Origin: Paenibacillus sp. FSL R7-0345
Lineage (GTDB): Bacteria; Bacillota; Bacilli; Paenibacillales; Paenibacillaceae
Direction: 5' to 3'
NCBI RefSeq assembly: GCF_038595055.1
Contig: NZ_CP152002.1
Span: 680,001 to 744,000 of the forward strand
DNA: 64,000 nucleotides
Shown here: positions 1 to 9,870 of the stretch, piece by piece
How positions within the stretch are numbered: position 1 is the first letter of the stretch
Layout of the letters: every line of letters starts with the position of its first letter
The notes under the pieces: model-generated
The model's database searches: none
Told to the model about the DNA's origin: nothing
The model's input: only the letters and a program-made list of their open reading frames with translations
Translations under genes and position numbers: made by a program

Positions 1-1608
<1,608 letters not shown>

Positions 1609-1746
1609 AATATCTATAAACGCAGATTCGTTTCGGATTCAGTTTTCAGGAATCAAGTTCCTGAACAACCTTAAGCTGCATGTCCTTTCTGAGGACTGAT
1701 CTTTTCTCGCAGCGATTTCGAGAAGCGGAAGCTTCGAAAAATCATG

Positions 1747-1863
1747 TTTGGTGGCGATAGCGGAGGGGTTCCACGCGTACCCATCCCGAACACGACCGTT
1801 AAGCCCTCCAGCGCCGATGGTACTTGGACCGAAGGGTCCTGGGAGAGTAGGACGCCGCCAAGC
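1747..1863 (+). rRNA. 5S ribosomal RNA
   Basis: The 117-nt segment begins TTTGGTGGCGATAGCGGAGG and ends GGACGCCGCCAAGC, so its two ends pair as the 5S helix I. The internal blocks CCCATCCCGAACACG and GTTAAGCCCTCCAGCGCCGA are typical Firmicute 5S sequence. It lies about 140 nt downstream of the 23S gene in the same orientation. The ends are assigned by homology and may be off by one or two bases. Confidence 0.95.
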
Positions 1864-1867
1864 ACAC

Positions 1868-1904
1868 AAAGCCATTGTTGAGCAATCGACAATGGCTTTT
1901 TTGT
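1868..1904 (+). terminator. rRNA operon terminator
   Basis: AAAGCCATTGT pairs with ACAATGGCTTT around a ten-base loop, and the right arm runs into a T tract. It lies five bases after the 5S end and closes the rRNA operon. Confidence 0.9.
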
Positions 1905-1930
1905 TGTCTGATGTTATTATGGGATAAGAA

Positions 1931-2133
1931 TGTGGATAGACGGTTAAAACCTATCCAAAAAATAAAACTTATACACATGTGGATAGCTGTGTTATAGGTA
2001 TGCAGGGTGAGAGAATACTCCCCAGTTTATGTGGATATAGTGTTAACTTTTGTGGATACAGCAGTGAGTAATGTGTATAAAATTGCAAAGGGGCGCGGAA
2101 ATATGAACGAAATAGGCAATTTATTGTGGATAG
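1931..2133. promoter_or_regulatory. Cluster of DnaA-box-like 9-mers
   Basis: Seven matches or near-matches to the Gram-positive DnaA box (TTATCCACA or its complement TGTGGATAA) occur within about 200 bp. They are TGTGGATAG at 1931, TTATACACA at 1969, TGTGGATAG at 1978, TGTGGATAT at 2030, TGTGGATAC at 2051, TGTGTATAA at 2072 and TGTGGATAG at 2125. Most share the TATCCACA core with one deviation. The last lies inside the thioesterase gene. DnaA binding is an inference. Confidence 0.5.
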
Positions 2134-2849
2134 AGGATTTTTCTGTACAGGCAAGTGATACAGATTTCCGTTCCAAAGGTAAATCGTCCTTTATTCTTGA
2201 TATCATGCAGCGGGCTGCGGACACAGCTGTTAATAATTTGGGGTTAAGTATGGATAAAATGCTGGAAGCGGGAATGGGCTGGATGGTCATTACGATGGAT
2301 CTGGACATCAATCGTTTACCTTTGCCGAATGAGACTCTTACTGTACATACTTGGAGTAAAGGGACTAAAGGGGCCCTCTGGCAGCGGGACTACAGAATTT
2401 TTGATCAGAACAAGCTGGAACTCGCCTCAGCACGCTCCATTTGGGCCTTAGTAGATATCGAGAAACGCAGAATTCTCCGCCCGTCGGCGTTACCGGTTGC
2501 TGTAGAGCCTTATCTTGAAGATTCAGTAGGGCCCATACCGCAGAAGGTAATGATACCTGCCGACCTGATTTTACAGGAAGCTTATCGTTATCAGGTGAAG
2601 TACAGCGGGCTGGATAATAACGGCCATTTGAACAATGCACGCTATGTGGATATCTGCTGTGATGCATTGACACTGGAGGAGTGGACAGAACTAGAGCTCA
2701 CCGGTCTGCAGATTACTTATGCACAAGAAGCCAAGTATGGTGAGGAGTTCAGTATTTTGAGATCCTCTCACACCGATGAGGGGATTTATGTGCGGGGTCA
2801 GGGTGAAGATAAAATATTTTTTGAAGCCTGCCTAAAGTTTGCAAAGTAA
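2103..2849 (+). CDS. Acyl-ACP thioesterase family protein
   Basis: A predicted 248-residue thioesterase that would hydrolyse acyl-ACP to free fatty acid in the cytosol. It shows the two hot-dog-fold halves of the FatA/FatB-type bacterial family. The first half spans about residues 1-130 and includes GWMVITMDLDINRLP. The second begins near 155 and holds the signature NNGHLNNARYVD, which supplies the family's catalytic Asn and His. The frame is open from 2007, but ATG 2103 follows AAAGGGG at good spacing and gives the family's usual N-terminus. It stands alone between the rRNA operon and a convergent regulator gene. Its upstream region holds the DnaA-box-like cluster. Confidence 0.85.
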   Translation: MNEIGNLLWIEDFSVQASDTDFRSKGKSSFILDIMQRAADTAVNNLGLSMDKMLEAGMGWMVITMDLDINRLPLPNETLTVHTWSKGTKGALWQRDYRIFDQNKLELASARSIWALVDIEKRRILRPSALPVAVEPYLEDSVGPIPQKVMIPADLILQEAYRYQVKYSGLDNNGHLNNARYVDICCDALTLEEWTELELTGLQITYAQEAKYGEEFSILRSSHTDEGIYVRGQGEDKIFFEACLKFAK

Positions 2850-2868
2850 ATGGTTAGCGTATAGCTAT

Positions 2869-2910
2869 AAGGCCTGAGTCTGCTGTGCAGATGCGGGCTT
2901 TTTTTTTATT
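2869..2910. terminator. Imperfect terminator between convergent genes
   Basis: GCCTGAGTCTGC can pair imperfectly with GCAGATGCGGGC across TGT, and a run of nine T follows. It lies between the thioesterase stop and the convergent AraC-type gene. The helix contains mismatches, so efficiency is uncertain. Confidence 0.55.
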
Positions 2911-2919
2911 CTCCATAAA

Positions 2920-3825
2920 TTAGAGCAAGGATATAGGAATATAGACCTCGCTAATGGATAGGGGATTGTCTGGTCCCAGATAGTCTTTTCCGTAATGCTC
3001 GAATTCATAGGGGAGTGTAAGCAGGTAATCCGTCTTTGGCAGAAACACACCGTAAATATATTTGTATGTAGCTGAGATTTCAGCAGAGCGCCCCTTGTGC
3101 AGAAACTTTAGATAACTTGCAGGAGGCAAGCTATGAATAGGCATGTTCAGAAGTGATTGCGAAGAGCTTGTCAGAAAAGGGGAAACAATGGGCTTTAAAA
3201 TAGAATCCTTAAGCTCACAACCGCATAAAAAGACGATTCTGTTATCCTCGTAATCATCAGGCCAGTAGGCCAGCTGATAGAATTTCTCCGGAAGCACCCG
3301 ATCAGGAATAGACATCACGCTACCTTCCAACTGCCTCCAGGCCGTGCTGATAATGGATGGATCATCAATAAGAGTGACTTGTATTCCCTGCAGCTTAATT
3401 TCGCCGAGCTCAACTGTCTGCGGCGGGCTGGTATACTGAGTTGTCCATTGCTGCAGGTCATGACTGCACAGACGGTGAAGCAGCAGCGGCAGCTCGGGAT
3501 TCTTTTTCCGGCGAATCCGGGAGGGTGTGGTGTGCAGCAGTCTTTTGAAGGTGCGGACAAAGGTTTCATAGTCTTTGAATGCGTAATCGAGCGAAATATC
3601 GAGCAAGGATCGGCAGGGCTTGCCGAGGATATCCCGCACTGCCTCAGTAAGCTTGCGTCTGGCGATATAGTCGCCTGGTGTAAGGCCGGTAACTCCTTGA
3701 AACAACCGGATAAAATGATACATGGAATAGCCTGTGAACAGGGAGAGTGAGCGGACGGATAGCGGCTGATGGAGATTATCCTCGATATGATCAATCGCTG
3801 TCATAATTAGCTGACGGTTATCCAT
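2920..3825 (-). CDS. AraC-family regulator with GyrI-like effector domain
   Basis: A 301-residue DNA-binding regulator. Residues 1 to about 105 form the double helix-turn-helix of the AraC/XylS family, with LSLFTGYSMYHFIRLFQ as first recognition region and DISLDYAFKDYETFVRTFKR as second. Residues of about 140-300 look like the GyrI/AraC effector-binding domain found in Rob- and BmrR-like proteins, which bind amphipathic small molecules. ATG 3825 is preceded by GGGGGAG. It is followed 22 nt upstream by trmO in the same orientation, so the two may be co-transcribed with trmO first. The inducer and targets cannot be read from sequence. Confidence 0.85.
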   Translation of the reverse strand: MDNRQLIMTAIDHIEDNLHQPLSVRSLSLFTGYSMYHFIRLFQGVTGLTPGDYIARRKLTEAVRDILGKPCRSLLDISLDYAFKDYETFVRTFKRLLHTTPSRIRRKKNPELPLLLHRLCSHDLQQWTTQYTSPPQTVELGEIKLQGIQVTLIDDPSIISTAWRQLEGSVMSIPDRVLPEKFYQLAYWPDDYEDNRIVFLCGCELKDSILKPIVSPFLTSSSQSLLNMPIHSLPPASYLKFLHKGRSAEISATYKYIYGVFLPKTDYLLTLPYEFEHYGKDYLGPDNPLSISEVYIPISLL

Positions 3826-3847
3826 TCATTCTCCCCCGGGCCTAATT

Positions 3848-4291
3848 TTATTCCTTTACCCACTCGCCCCATGAAGATGCCCAAGCTGGAACCTTCACAT
3901 GACGGACACGGTCTGTAGTTGGAAAATAAGCTTTAATGTCTAATACTGGCGTCCCCGGATAAGCATCCAGCCCATTAACCTCAATAATGCCTTCTGCCAC
4001 ATTAACCGAGATAATCTCTGCTACACTAAGTCCTATGGGATTAGGACGGACGGGGGAACGGGAGGCGAATACACCTGTTACCGGAGCATCGTAAGGTGGC
4101 TCGATCTGTGTGGTTGCCCGGAAAACATCATCGGCAAACTCATGAATCCACCAGAGAATCTGACCGTGGCTGAACTCCTCTAATCCCTTGAGTGCTGCTC
4201 TGTACTGGGGCTTTATCTCAATCTGCAGGTTACCCTGAGTTCCGGAGACTACACCTACGGGAACTATATTATACATTTCTGAAACAGACAT
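3848..4291 (-). CDS. trmO: TrmO-like tRNA m6t6A37 methyltransferase
   Basis: A 147-residue protein of the UPF0066/YaeB/TrmO family. The E. coli member uses S-adenosylmethionine to methylate t6A37 of tRNA-Thr. The family signatures are visible: RSPVRPNPIGLS near residues 78-89 and DAYPGTPVLDIKAYFP near 110-125. It is shorter than E. coli TrmO and lacks that protein's C-terminal extension, as many Gram-positive and archaeal members do. ATG 4291 follows AAAGGAG with suitable spacing. Substrate is inferred from family membership only. Confidence 0.85.
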   Translation of the reverse strand: MSVSEMYNIVPVGVVSGTQGNLQIEIKPQYRAALKGLEEFSHGQILWWIHEFADDVFRATTQIEPPYDAPVTGVFASRSPVRPNPIGLSVAEIISVNVAEGIIEVNGLDAYPGTPVLDIKAYFPTTDRVRHVKVPAWASSWGEWVKE

Positions 4292-4363
4292 TGGCTGTGA
4301 CTCCTTTCGGCTGACGGTTATTTTTTAGTTTATATTAGATGAAGGGATTTTAGCCTGACGATA

Positions 4364-4391
4364 TTTGCGGTCTTTTGAATAATGGTATAAT
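4364..4391 (+). promoter_or_regulatory. Possible sigma-A promoter of topB
   Basis: A perfect -10 box TATAAT lies at 4386-4391. A weak -35 (TTTGCG at 4364) is 16 bp upstream. The ATG of topB is about 29 nt after the -10. The -35 match is poor, so only the -10 is convincing. Confidence 0.45.
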
Positions 4392-4419
4392 GAGTTGTTG
4401 AAAGGGAAAGGAGAGAAAT

Positions 4420-6558
4420 ATGAAGACACTGGTGCTTGCAGAAAAGCCCTCGGTGGCGCGTGAGATTGCACGTGTACTGGGCTGCGGAAATAAACAGAAG
4501 AGCTATATTGAAGGTCCTAAATATGTCGTAACCTGGGCGCTCGGGCATTTGGTCGGCCTGGCGGAGCCGGAGGATTATAATAGCAAGTTTGCGAATTGGG
4601 CTTTGGAGGATTTGCCGATTCTGCCGGAGAAGGCAAAACTCAAGGTGCTGCGGGAGACCAGCCAGCAGTATAAGGCGGTACAGCAGCTAATGAAACGCCA
4701 GGATATTGATGAGCTGATTGTCGCTACGGATGCTGCGCGTGAGGGGGAGCTTTTGGCACGCTGGATTATGAATATGGCCGGCTGGAAGAAGCCGTTTAAA
4801 CGGCTGTGGATCTCCTCGCAGACGGATAAAGCAATTAAAGAGGGGTTCGCCTCCCTGCGTCCCGGTCGGGATTTCGACCGGCTCTATGAATCGGCGCGCT
4901 GCCGTGCCGAGGCAGACTGGATGATCGGGCTGAATGTGACCCGCGCGCTGACCTGTAAATTCGGTGCGCCGCTGTCGGCGGGACGTGTACAGACACCATC
5001 ACTTGGTATGATCATGGACCGGGAGAATGAGATCACCGGGTTCCGTTCCCAGGAGTATGAGCTGCTGACGGCTGATTTTGGAAGTTTTCAGGCGGGCTGG
5101 CGTGCCCCGGGCGGGGATGGACGGATTTTTGATAAGGAGAAGACGGCTGGACTTAAGGATAAGCTGACCGGACGTTCGGGCCGGATTGCGAAAGTCCAGA
5201 AAAGCGAAAAAAGTGAGCCGCATCCGCTGGCCTATGATCTTACAGAGCTGCAGCGGGATGCAAACCGCAAGTTCGGCTTCTCGGCTAAGCAGACCTCAAG
5301 TGTGCTGCAGAAGCTGTATGAGCAGCATAAGCTAGTTACTTATCCGCGTACGGACAGCCGTTATCTGACATCTGATATGACGGGTACGTTGAAGGAACGT
5401 CTGGACAGTGTTGCTGTGGGACCTTATGCTACTCTGGCACGTCCACTTCTGCGTAAGCCGCTGCCGATCACCAAACGGATTGTGGATGACAGTAAGGTCA
5501 GTGATCACCATGCCATTATTCCAACGGAACAGACCGTACTGTTGAACCAGCTTAGTGCGGAGGAGCGGAAGCTCTATGATCTGATTGTCCGCCGGTTCAT
5601 CAGCCTGTTCTACCCGCCGGCGCGTTATGATGCAGTAGCAGTGACGGTAAGTGTTGAAGGCGAGAGCTTCCATGTCAAAGGCACGACAGTAAAGGATGCC
5701 GGCTGGCGTGAGGTTTATGGCGGAGACATGAGTAATGAGGACGAGGAAGAAACGGTTTCAGATGAACCTGCAGCAGGCAGTGTAAAACTGCCGGAGCTGC
5801 GTGAAGGGGAAACCGTTAAGATCCAGCGCTGCATTATACGCCCCGGACGGACACAGCCGCCTAAACGTTATAATGAAGCATCCCTGCTGACCCAGATGGA
5901 GAAGCATGGGCTCGGTACGCCGGCAACCCGCGCGGATATCATTGAGAAGCTGGTCAGCTCTGATACAATTGAGCGTCAAGGTAATTTACTTCATCCGACA
6001 GGTAAAGGCAAGCAATTGATAGAACTGGTATCGGCACAGCTGCGCACGCCAGAGCTGACCGCACGCTGGGAAGGCGAGCTTGAGCGGATCGCCCGCGGCC
6101 AGGGCAAGCCGGAGCCGTTCCTGCAAGGGATACGCACCATGGCGCAAGAGCTGGTCTCCGGCGTCAAGAGCAGCGGAGCGGAATACAAGCCGCATAATGT
6201 GTCTGCCAGCCATTGTCCGGATTGCGGAACCAGAATGCTGGAGAAAAAGACGAAGCGCGGCAAGCTGCTGGTCTGTCCGGCAGATGACTGCGGCTATACC
6301 CGGGCAGGCGAGAAAAGATTGTCGGGCCGCCGCTGTCCGCAGTGCCATAAGAAAATGGAGCTTAAAGAGGGCAAAGCGGGCTTGTATGTGCAGTGTCTGG
6401 GCTGCGGGATAACAGAAACGATGGACAAAGACCATAAGCATATCAACAAGCGCGAGCAGCAGAAGCTTGTACAGCAGTACAGCAAGCAGGAAAGTGCAGG
6501 TTCAAACCTCGGCGATTTGCTGAAAGCGGCTATGGAGGCTAAGGCGAAGGGGAAATAA
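4420..6558 (+). CDS. topB: DNA topoisomerase III
   Basis: A 712-residue type IA topoisomerase that relaxes or decatenates DNA by single-strand passage. The N-terminal TOPRIM domain is seen in LVLAEKPSVAREIARVLG and ATDAAREGELLARWI. The catalytic tyrosine is in LVTYPRTDSRYL, about residue 308. The C-terminus carries two CxxC zinc-ribbon modules, CPDCG...CPADDCG near 597-625 and CPQCH...CLGCG near 640-665. The length matches Bacillus TopB (about 727). ATG 4420 follows AAAGGAG. A terminator follows the gene, suggesting a monocistronic unit. Confidence 0.95.
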   Translation: MKTLVLAEKPSVAREIARVLGCGNKQKSYIEGPKYVVTWALGHLVGLAEPEDYNSKFANWALEDLPILPEKAKLKVLRETSQQYKAVQQLMKRQDIDELIVATDAAREGELLARWIMNMAGWKKPFKRLWISSQTDKAIKEGFASLRPGRDFDRLYESARCRAEADWMIGLNVTRALTCKFGAPLSAGRVQTPSLGMIMDRENEITGFRSQEYELLTADFGSFQAGWRAPGGDGRIFDKEKTAGLKDKLTGRSGRIAKVQKSEKSEPHPLAYDLTELQRDANRKFGFSAKQTSSVLQKLYEQHKLVTYPRTDSRYLTSDMTGTLKERLDSVAVGPYATLARPLLRKPLPITKRIVDDSKVSDHHAIIPTEQTVLLNQLSAEERKLYDLIVRRFISLFYPPARYDAVAVTVSVEGESFHVKGTTVKDAGWREVYGGDMSNEDEEETVSDEPAAGSVKLPELREGETVKIQRCIIRPGRTQPPKRYNEASLLTQMEKHGLGTPATRADIIEKLVSSDTIERQGNLLHPTGKGKQLIELVSAQLRTPELTARWEGELERIARGQGKPEPFLQGIRTMAQELVSGVKSSGAEYKPHNVSASHCPDCGTRMLEKKTKRGKLLVCPADDCGYTRAGEKRLSGRRCPQCHKKMELKEGKAGLYVQCLGCGITETMDKDHKHINKREQQKLVQQYSKQESAGSNLGDLLKAAMEAKAKGK

Positions 6559-6607
6559 TATTGTGCGCTGATTATCTGTGTTAGCAGGAGAATTATGACG
6601 GAATTGA

Positions 6608-6641
6608 ACAGGACTGCGGAGCTTCTCTGCAGTCCTGTTTT
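6608..6641 (+). terminator. topB terminator
   Basis: ACAGGACTGCGGAG pairs with TCTGCAGTCCTGT around a short loop, followed by TTTT. It lies 50 nt after the topB stop. Confidence 0.85.
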
Positions 6642-6835
6642 CATTCGGATGAGCATATTTTCATAGCTGCGGGATAATCCTGCTATTTTAGCTTACTTGA
6701 GAGCAGAAAAGATTGCATAATGGGACTGTTACACATTCACCAGTTATGTTTTACTGTAAGAATTGAGATTGAATTGTGGGCTGGGGACAGGAAGAAAAGA
6801 ACAGCTTTCAATATGTGAATGGAGTGGATGATGGA

Positions 6836-8074
6836 GTGTCATTGACAGAACGACAGCAGGATCGGGTACAAGAAGCAGCACAGTCCTCCGGCGGGAGGGG
6901 GAGCAGCCGGTTTTTCTTTTTGGTCATCGTCTTCATGTTCTGGTTCTCATCTTACATCTATGTGCCGGTGCTTTCGCCGTATGTGGAGCATCTCGGTGCA
7001 TCGTATGTTATGGTCGGCGCAGTACTCGGGGTGTACGGGCTGATGCAGATTCTGTTCCGGCTGCCGATTGGCATCGGGTCGGATTATCTGAACCGGCGGC
7101 GGCCGTTCATTTATCTGGGGCTGATCGCCAGCGGAGCGAGCTGCCTGATCTTTATGGCCGGGGCAGAGCCGGTGTGGGCACTGGTGGCGCGCGCGGTTTC
7201 GGGAATAGCGGCATCTGCGTGGGTCGTATACTCGGTGATGTTCGCGGGCTATTTTCCTAAAGAGGAAGCCGGAAAAGCGATGGGCATGCTGCAGTTCACT
7301 ACGGTCATTGCCCAGCTGTCGAGCATGATGATCAGCGGTTATATGGTGGAGCACTGGGGCTGGAATATGCCTTTTATCGTGGGCAGTATTGTAGCGGTAC
7401 TGGCTATGCTGCTCGTACTGCGTTTGCCGGAACAGCGGCAGGAGAAACGCGAAGGCGGAATCCGGCTGAAAGACCTTGCAGGTGTAATGAAGGAGCCGCT
7501 GCTGGTCAAAGTCTCGCTTTTATCGGTGCTGGCGCATTGTGTGCTGTTCATTACGATGTTTGGATACACGCCGAATCAGGCGCTTGATATCGGGGCGAGC
7601 AAGGAGAGCCTGGGCTGGCTGACGCTGGCTTTTATGGTGCCGCATGCTGCAGCTACGCTGTACGGATCGCGGCTGTTCGGCAGGCTGCTGGGTGACAGGG
7701 GGACATTGCTGCTGGGCTTTGCCGGAAGCGCTGTGTTCACTTTGCTGATCCCGTCTATGCCGACGCTGGCTGCGCTCTGTGCGACCCAGGTGGGGAACGG
7801 GTTTATGCAAGGGCTGATTTTTCCGCTGCTGCTGGGCAAATCCGTCTCGGACGTGGCACCGTTTAAGCGGGCAACCGCGATGGGCTTTTATCAGGCGGTC
7901 TACGCGGTAGGGATGTCGGGCGGCCCATTTGTAGCGGGCTGGATGAGTGCGGCTTACGGGCTGAAGGGCGGTTTTTGGCTGGGGGGCATTGCTGCTGCGC
8001 TGGCGGCGGTATTGTCGTGGGTATGGATCAGAGAAAAGGGTACATCTGCTCAAAAGCTTAACAAAGCAGGTTAG
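6836..8074 (+). CDS. MFS transporter
   Basis: A 412-residue major facilitator superfamily membrane protein with about twelve hydrophobic segments. The first begins at FFFLVIVFMFWFSSYIYVPV, and the MFS loop 2-3 motif appears as GIGSDYLNRRRP. The frame is open from a GTG at 6776, but GTG 6836 is 8 nt after GGAGTGG and places the start a normal distance before the first helix. The start is uncertain among several GTG codons. Proteins of this type are usually annotated as drug or metabolite exporters; the substrate is unknown. It has no obvious operon partner: topB is terminated upstream, and the next gene begins 93 nt downstream. Confidence 0.8.
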   Translation: MSLTERQQDRVQEAAQSSGGRGSSRFFFLVIVFMFWFSSYIYVPVLSPYVEHLGASYVMVGAVLGVYGLMQILFRLPIGIGSDYLNRRRPFIYLGLIASGASCLIFMAGAEPVWALVARAVSGIAASAWVVYSVMFAGYFPKEEAGKAMGMLQFTTVIAQLSSMMISGYMVEHWGWNMPFIVGSIVAVLAMLLVLRLPEQRQEKREGGIRLKDLAGVMKEPLLVKVSLLSVLAHCVLFITMFGYTPNQALDIGASKESLGWLTLAFMVPHAAATLYGSRLFGRLLGDRGTLLLGFAGSAVFTLLIPSMPTLAALCATQVGNGFMQGLIFPLLLGKSVSDVAPFKRATAMGFYQAVYAVGMSGGPFVAGWMSAAYGLKGGFWLGGIAAALAAVLSWVWIREKGTSAQKLNKAG

Positions 8075-8167
8075 AACACTGGCAGCTTATGTGAGCTTAT
8101 TGGTTTTTTGCGGCAAAGGGGAATATAATGAGAGATAGGGCAGGATGCAAGGAGAGGGGCCGGAAAG

Positions 8168-8431
8168 ATGGTCAAAGGGGTACTGATATGGTTTGTGCTG
8201 ATTAATATTATCGCCTATGTGGTGATGTCCGAGGACAAGAATAAAGCCCGGGCAAGACGGGACCGTGTGCCGGAGAAGACGCTGTTTCTGCTGGCATTCA
8301 TGGGCGGGGCGCTGGGTATACTCATTGCCATGTACCGCAAACGGCATAAGACCAGACATACTTCCTTCCGGATCGGTATTCCGCTGCTGCTGCTGCTTAA
8401 CATTTTGCTGTACGGGTATTTTTTAAGATAG
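8168..8431 (+). CDS. DUF1294 membrane protein
   Basis: An 87-residue integral membrane protein with three predicted hydrophobic segments (about residues 4-20, 36-52 and 70-85). The charged stretch between the first and second segments and the pattern AFMGGALGILIAMYRKRHKT are typical of the DUF1294 family. ATG 8168 follows an AGGAGAGG-like ribosome binding site. No biochemical function is established for the family. Confidence 0.8.
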   Translation: MVKGVLIWFVLINIIAYVVMSEDKNKARARRDRVPEKTLFLLAFMGGALGILIAMYRKRHKTRHTSFRIGIPLLLLLNILLYGYFLR

Positions 8432-8482
8432 CGGTTTATACTTGGACTGCTGGTTAATCAAAATGAAAAAGAGGTGGCGTAC

Positions 8483-8917
8483 ATGTTATTCTCTAAAATT
8501 TTGCTCGCCTATGACGGTTCCAAAGCTTCCAATCAAGCACTTGAGCGGGCGATCGAACTGGCTAAGGTAACTCCCGGATCTTCCATCTACGTCGTACACG
8601 CATTCGAATTCCCCCGTTTCTTTATCGGGGAAGCTCTCGCGCCTCTGCCGGCTTCAGTGAACAAGGATTATTATGATTTGGCGGTGCAGACTACGGATGA
8701 GGTCAGAGGGCGTCTGGAAGCGGAAGGCCTGAATGCGACGGTTGAGCTGCTGCAGGGTTCGCCGGCTGAAGTGATTCTGAATTATGCTAAAGAGCATGGA
8801 ATGGACGTCATTATCATCGGCAGCCGCGGACTGGGCGGGATACGTGAATTTGTTCTGGGCAGTGTCAGCCACAATGTGGTGCAGAGTGCGCGGATTCCGG
8901 TACTGGTTGTAAAATAA
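8483..8917 (+). CDS. Universal stress protein (UspA family)
   Basis: A 144-residue cytosolic universal-stress-protein domain. It starts LFSKILLAYDGSKASNQAL and ends with the ATP-binding type signature GSRGLGGIREFVLGSVSHNVV near residues 115-136. The glycine pattern GxxGxxxxxxGSxS suggests the nucleotide-binding UspFG-like class. A GTG at 8474 is in frame, but the GAGGTGG ribosome binding site overlaps it and fits ATG 8483. It is a single gene closed by a terminator. Its condition of expression is not visible. Confidence 0.9.
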   Translation: MLFSKILLAYDGSKASNQALERAIELAKVTPGSSIYVVHAFEFPRFFIGEALAPLPASVNKDYYDLAVQTTDEVRGRLEAEGLNATVELLQGSPAEVILNYAKEHGMDVIIIGSRGLGGIREFVLGSVSHNVVQSARIPVLVVK

Positions 8918-8927
8918 TAGATGAAAA

Positions 8928-8960
8928 GGGCGGGACATTGAGGTGTCTCTCCCTTTTTTT
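8928..8960 (+). terminator. Terminator of the universal stress gene
   Basis: AAAAGGGCGGGACA pairs with TGTCTCTCCCTTTT, with one mismatch and a short loop, followed by a run of T. It separates this gene from the pur control region. Confidence 0.85.
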
Positions 8961-8965
8961 ATAGC

Positions 8966-9010
8966 AAAAAGCGAACGATTTTACTTGTCAATATATTAAT
9001 GTTCGTGTTT
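8966..9010 (+). promoter_or_regulatory. PurR operator: two inverted PurBoxes
   Basis: AAAAAGCGAACGATT (8966-8980) and AATGTTCGTGTTT (8998-9010) are inverted copies of the Bacillus PurBox core CGAAC. The cores are 24 nt apart, matching the B. subtilis arrangement of two 14-bp boxes separated by 16-17 nt. The second box ends just before the -35 element of the pur promoter, as expected for PRPP-responsive repression by PurR. No purR gene is in the window. Confidence 0.8.
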
Positions 9011-9013
9011 AAG

Positions 9014-9043
9014 TTGACATGAAGTGTAGGGCATTGTTAAACT
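9014..9043 (+). promoter_or_regulatory. Sigma-A promoter of the pur operon
   Basis: A perfect -35 box TTGACA lies at 9014-9019. A -10 element TAAACT lies at 9038-9043 with an 18-bp spacer (TTAAAC with 17 bp is the alternative). It lies directly after the PurBoxes and just before the riboswitch aptamer, so the transcript would start about ten bases before the aptamer. Confidence 0.7.
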
Positions 9044-9056
9044 GAACCTATGAAGA

Positions 9057-9125
9057 GCTCGTATAAAACCGGGAATAGGGCCCGGAAGTTTCTACCCGGT
9101 AACCGTAAATTGCCGGACTACGAGG
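9057..9125 (+). promoter_or_regulatory. Guanine-class purine riboswitch aptamer
   Basis: The aptamer has P1 arms CTCGTA (9058) and TACGAG (9119), a P2 arm CCGGG...CCCGG, the invariant junction AGTTTCTACC, the P3 arm with CCGTAAA, and junction GGACTAC. The cytosine in GACTAC takes the place of the specificity base C74, which in this family selects guanine or hypoxanthine over adenine. It lies in the leader of purE, where B. subtilis also has a guanine riboswitch. Confidence 0.93.
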
Positions 9126-9140
9126 GAATAGGATGACTGG

Positions 9141-9182
9141 GACAGCCCTCAGCACCGCTCCTTAACGGAGTGGCTGTCTTTT
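9141..9182 (+). terminator. Riboswitch expression-platform terminator
   Basis: GACAGCC (9141) pairs with GGCTGTC (9172) enclosing an inner CCGCTCC/GGAG hairpin, and TTTT follows. GAGGG at 9122-9126, the 3' side of P1, can alternatively pair with CCCTC at 9146-9150. That pairing would break the terminator when no ligand stabilises P1. The switch mechanism is inferred from these exclusive pairings. Confidence 0.7.
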
Positions 9183-9243
9183 GCGGATGAGCTGTTCGCA
9201 ATACCTCCTTGAGGGAGGATGTCTTCTCCTGCTTCCTTTAGTA

Positions 9244-9292
9244 GTCTGGGTCCACCCGCAGCAGTATGCGTTTGGAATCCGGGCTTTTTTTT
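9244..9292 (+). terminator. Second leader terminator before purE
   Basis: GTCTGGGTCC can pair, with several G-T pairs, with GGAATCCGGGC around about 20 nt; a run of nine T follows at 9284-9292. It would terminate leader transcripts 90 nt before purE. Whether the riboswitch controls this hairpin or it acts constitutively cannot be told. Confidence 0.5.
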
Positions 9293-9384
9293 TCGGATTT
9301 ATGGAAAACGGGGCTGAAATAGGACAAACTTAGAGTGCATACGACAAAAGAGCTTCTAAATCGAGCGGAGGGGAAGGTTGAAAT

Positions 9385-9870
9385 ATGTCAGTGCAGGTTG
9401 GGGTAATCATGGGCAGCAAGTCAGACTGGGAAACGATGGAACATGCCTGTGCGGTGCTGGAGGAGCTGAACGTACCATATGAGAAAAAGGTAGTCTCTGC
9501 GCACCGCACACCGGATCTGATGTTCCGTTATGCGGAAGAGGCGGCCGGCCGCGGACTGAAGGTTATTATTGCAGGAGCAGGCGGAGCGGCACATCTGCCG
9601 GGTATGGTTGCTGCGAAGACCATCCTGCCTGTAATCGGTGTGCCGGTGCAGACCAAAGCGCTGAACGGACTCGATTCGCTGCTGTCGATCGTGCAGATGC
9701 CGGGCGGCATTCCGGTGGCGACGGTGGCCATCGGCCGGGCCGGAGCGGTCAATGCGGGGCTGCTGGCCGCGCAGATCATCGGCGCGTTTGACCCTGAGGT
9801 GCAGAGCCGGGTGCTGGAGCGGCGCCAAAGAATCGAGCGCGAAGTGCTGGAAAGCAGCGAGAGCTTATGA
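9385..9870 (+). CDS. purE: N5-carboxyaminoimidazole ribonucleotide mutase
   Basis: A 161-residue class I PurE that converts N5-CAIR to CAIR in IMP synthesis. The phosphate-binding N-terminus [14 protein letters not shown] and the segment [16 protein letters not shown] with the catalytic His are visible, as is [13 protein letters not shown]. Length matches B. subtilis PurE (162). ATG 9385 follows GGAGGGGAAGG. It is the first gene of the operon and overlaps purK by 4 nt, consistent with translational coupling and joint action of the two products. Confidence 0.97.
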   Translation: MSVQVGVIMGSKSDWETMEHACAVLEELNVPYEKKVVSAHRTPDLMFRYAEEAAGRGLKVIIAGAGGAAHLPGMVAAKTILPVIGVPVQTKALNGLDSLLSIVQMPGGIPVATVAIGRAGAVNAGLLAAQIIGAFDPEVQSRVLERRQRIEREVLESSESL

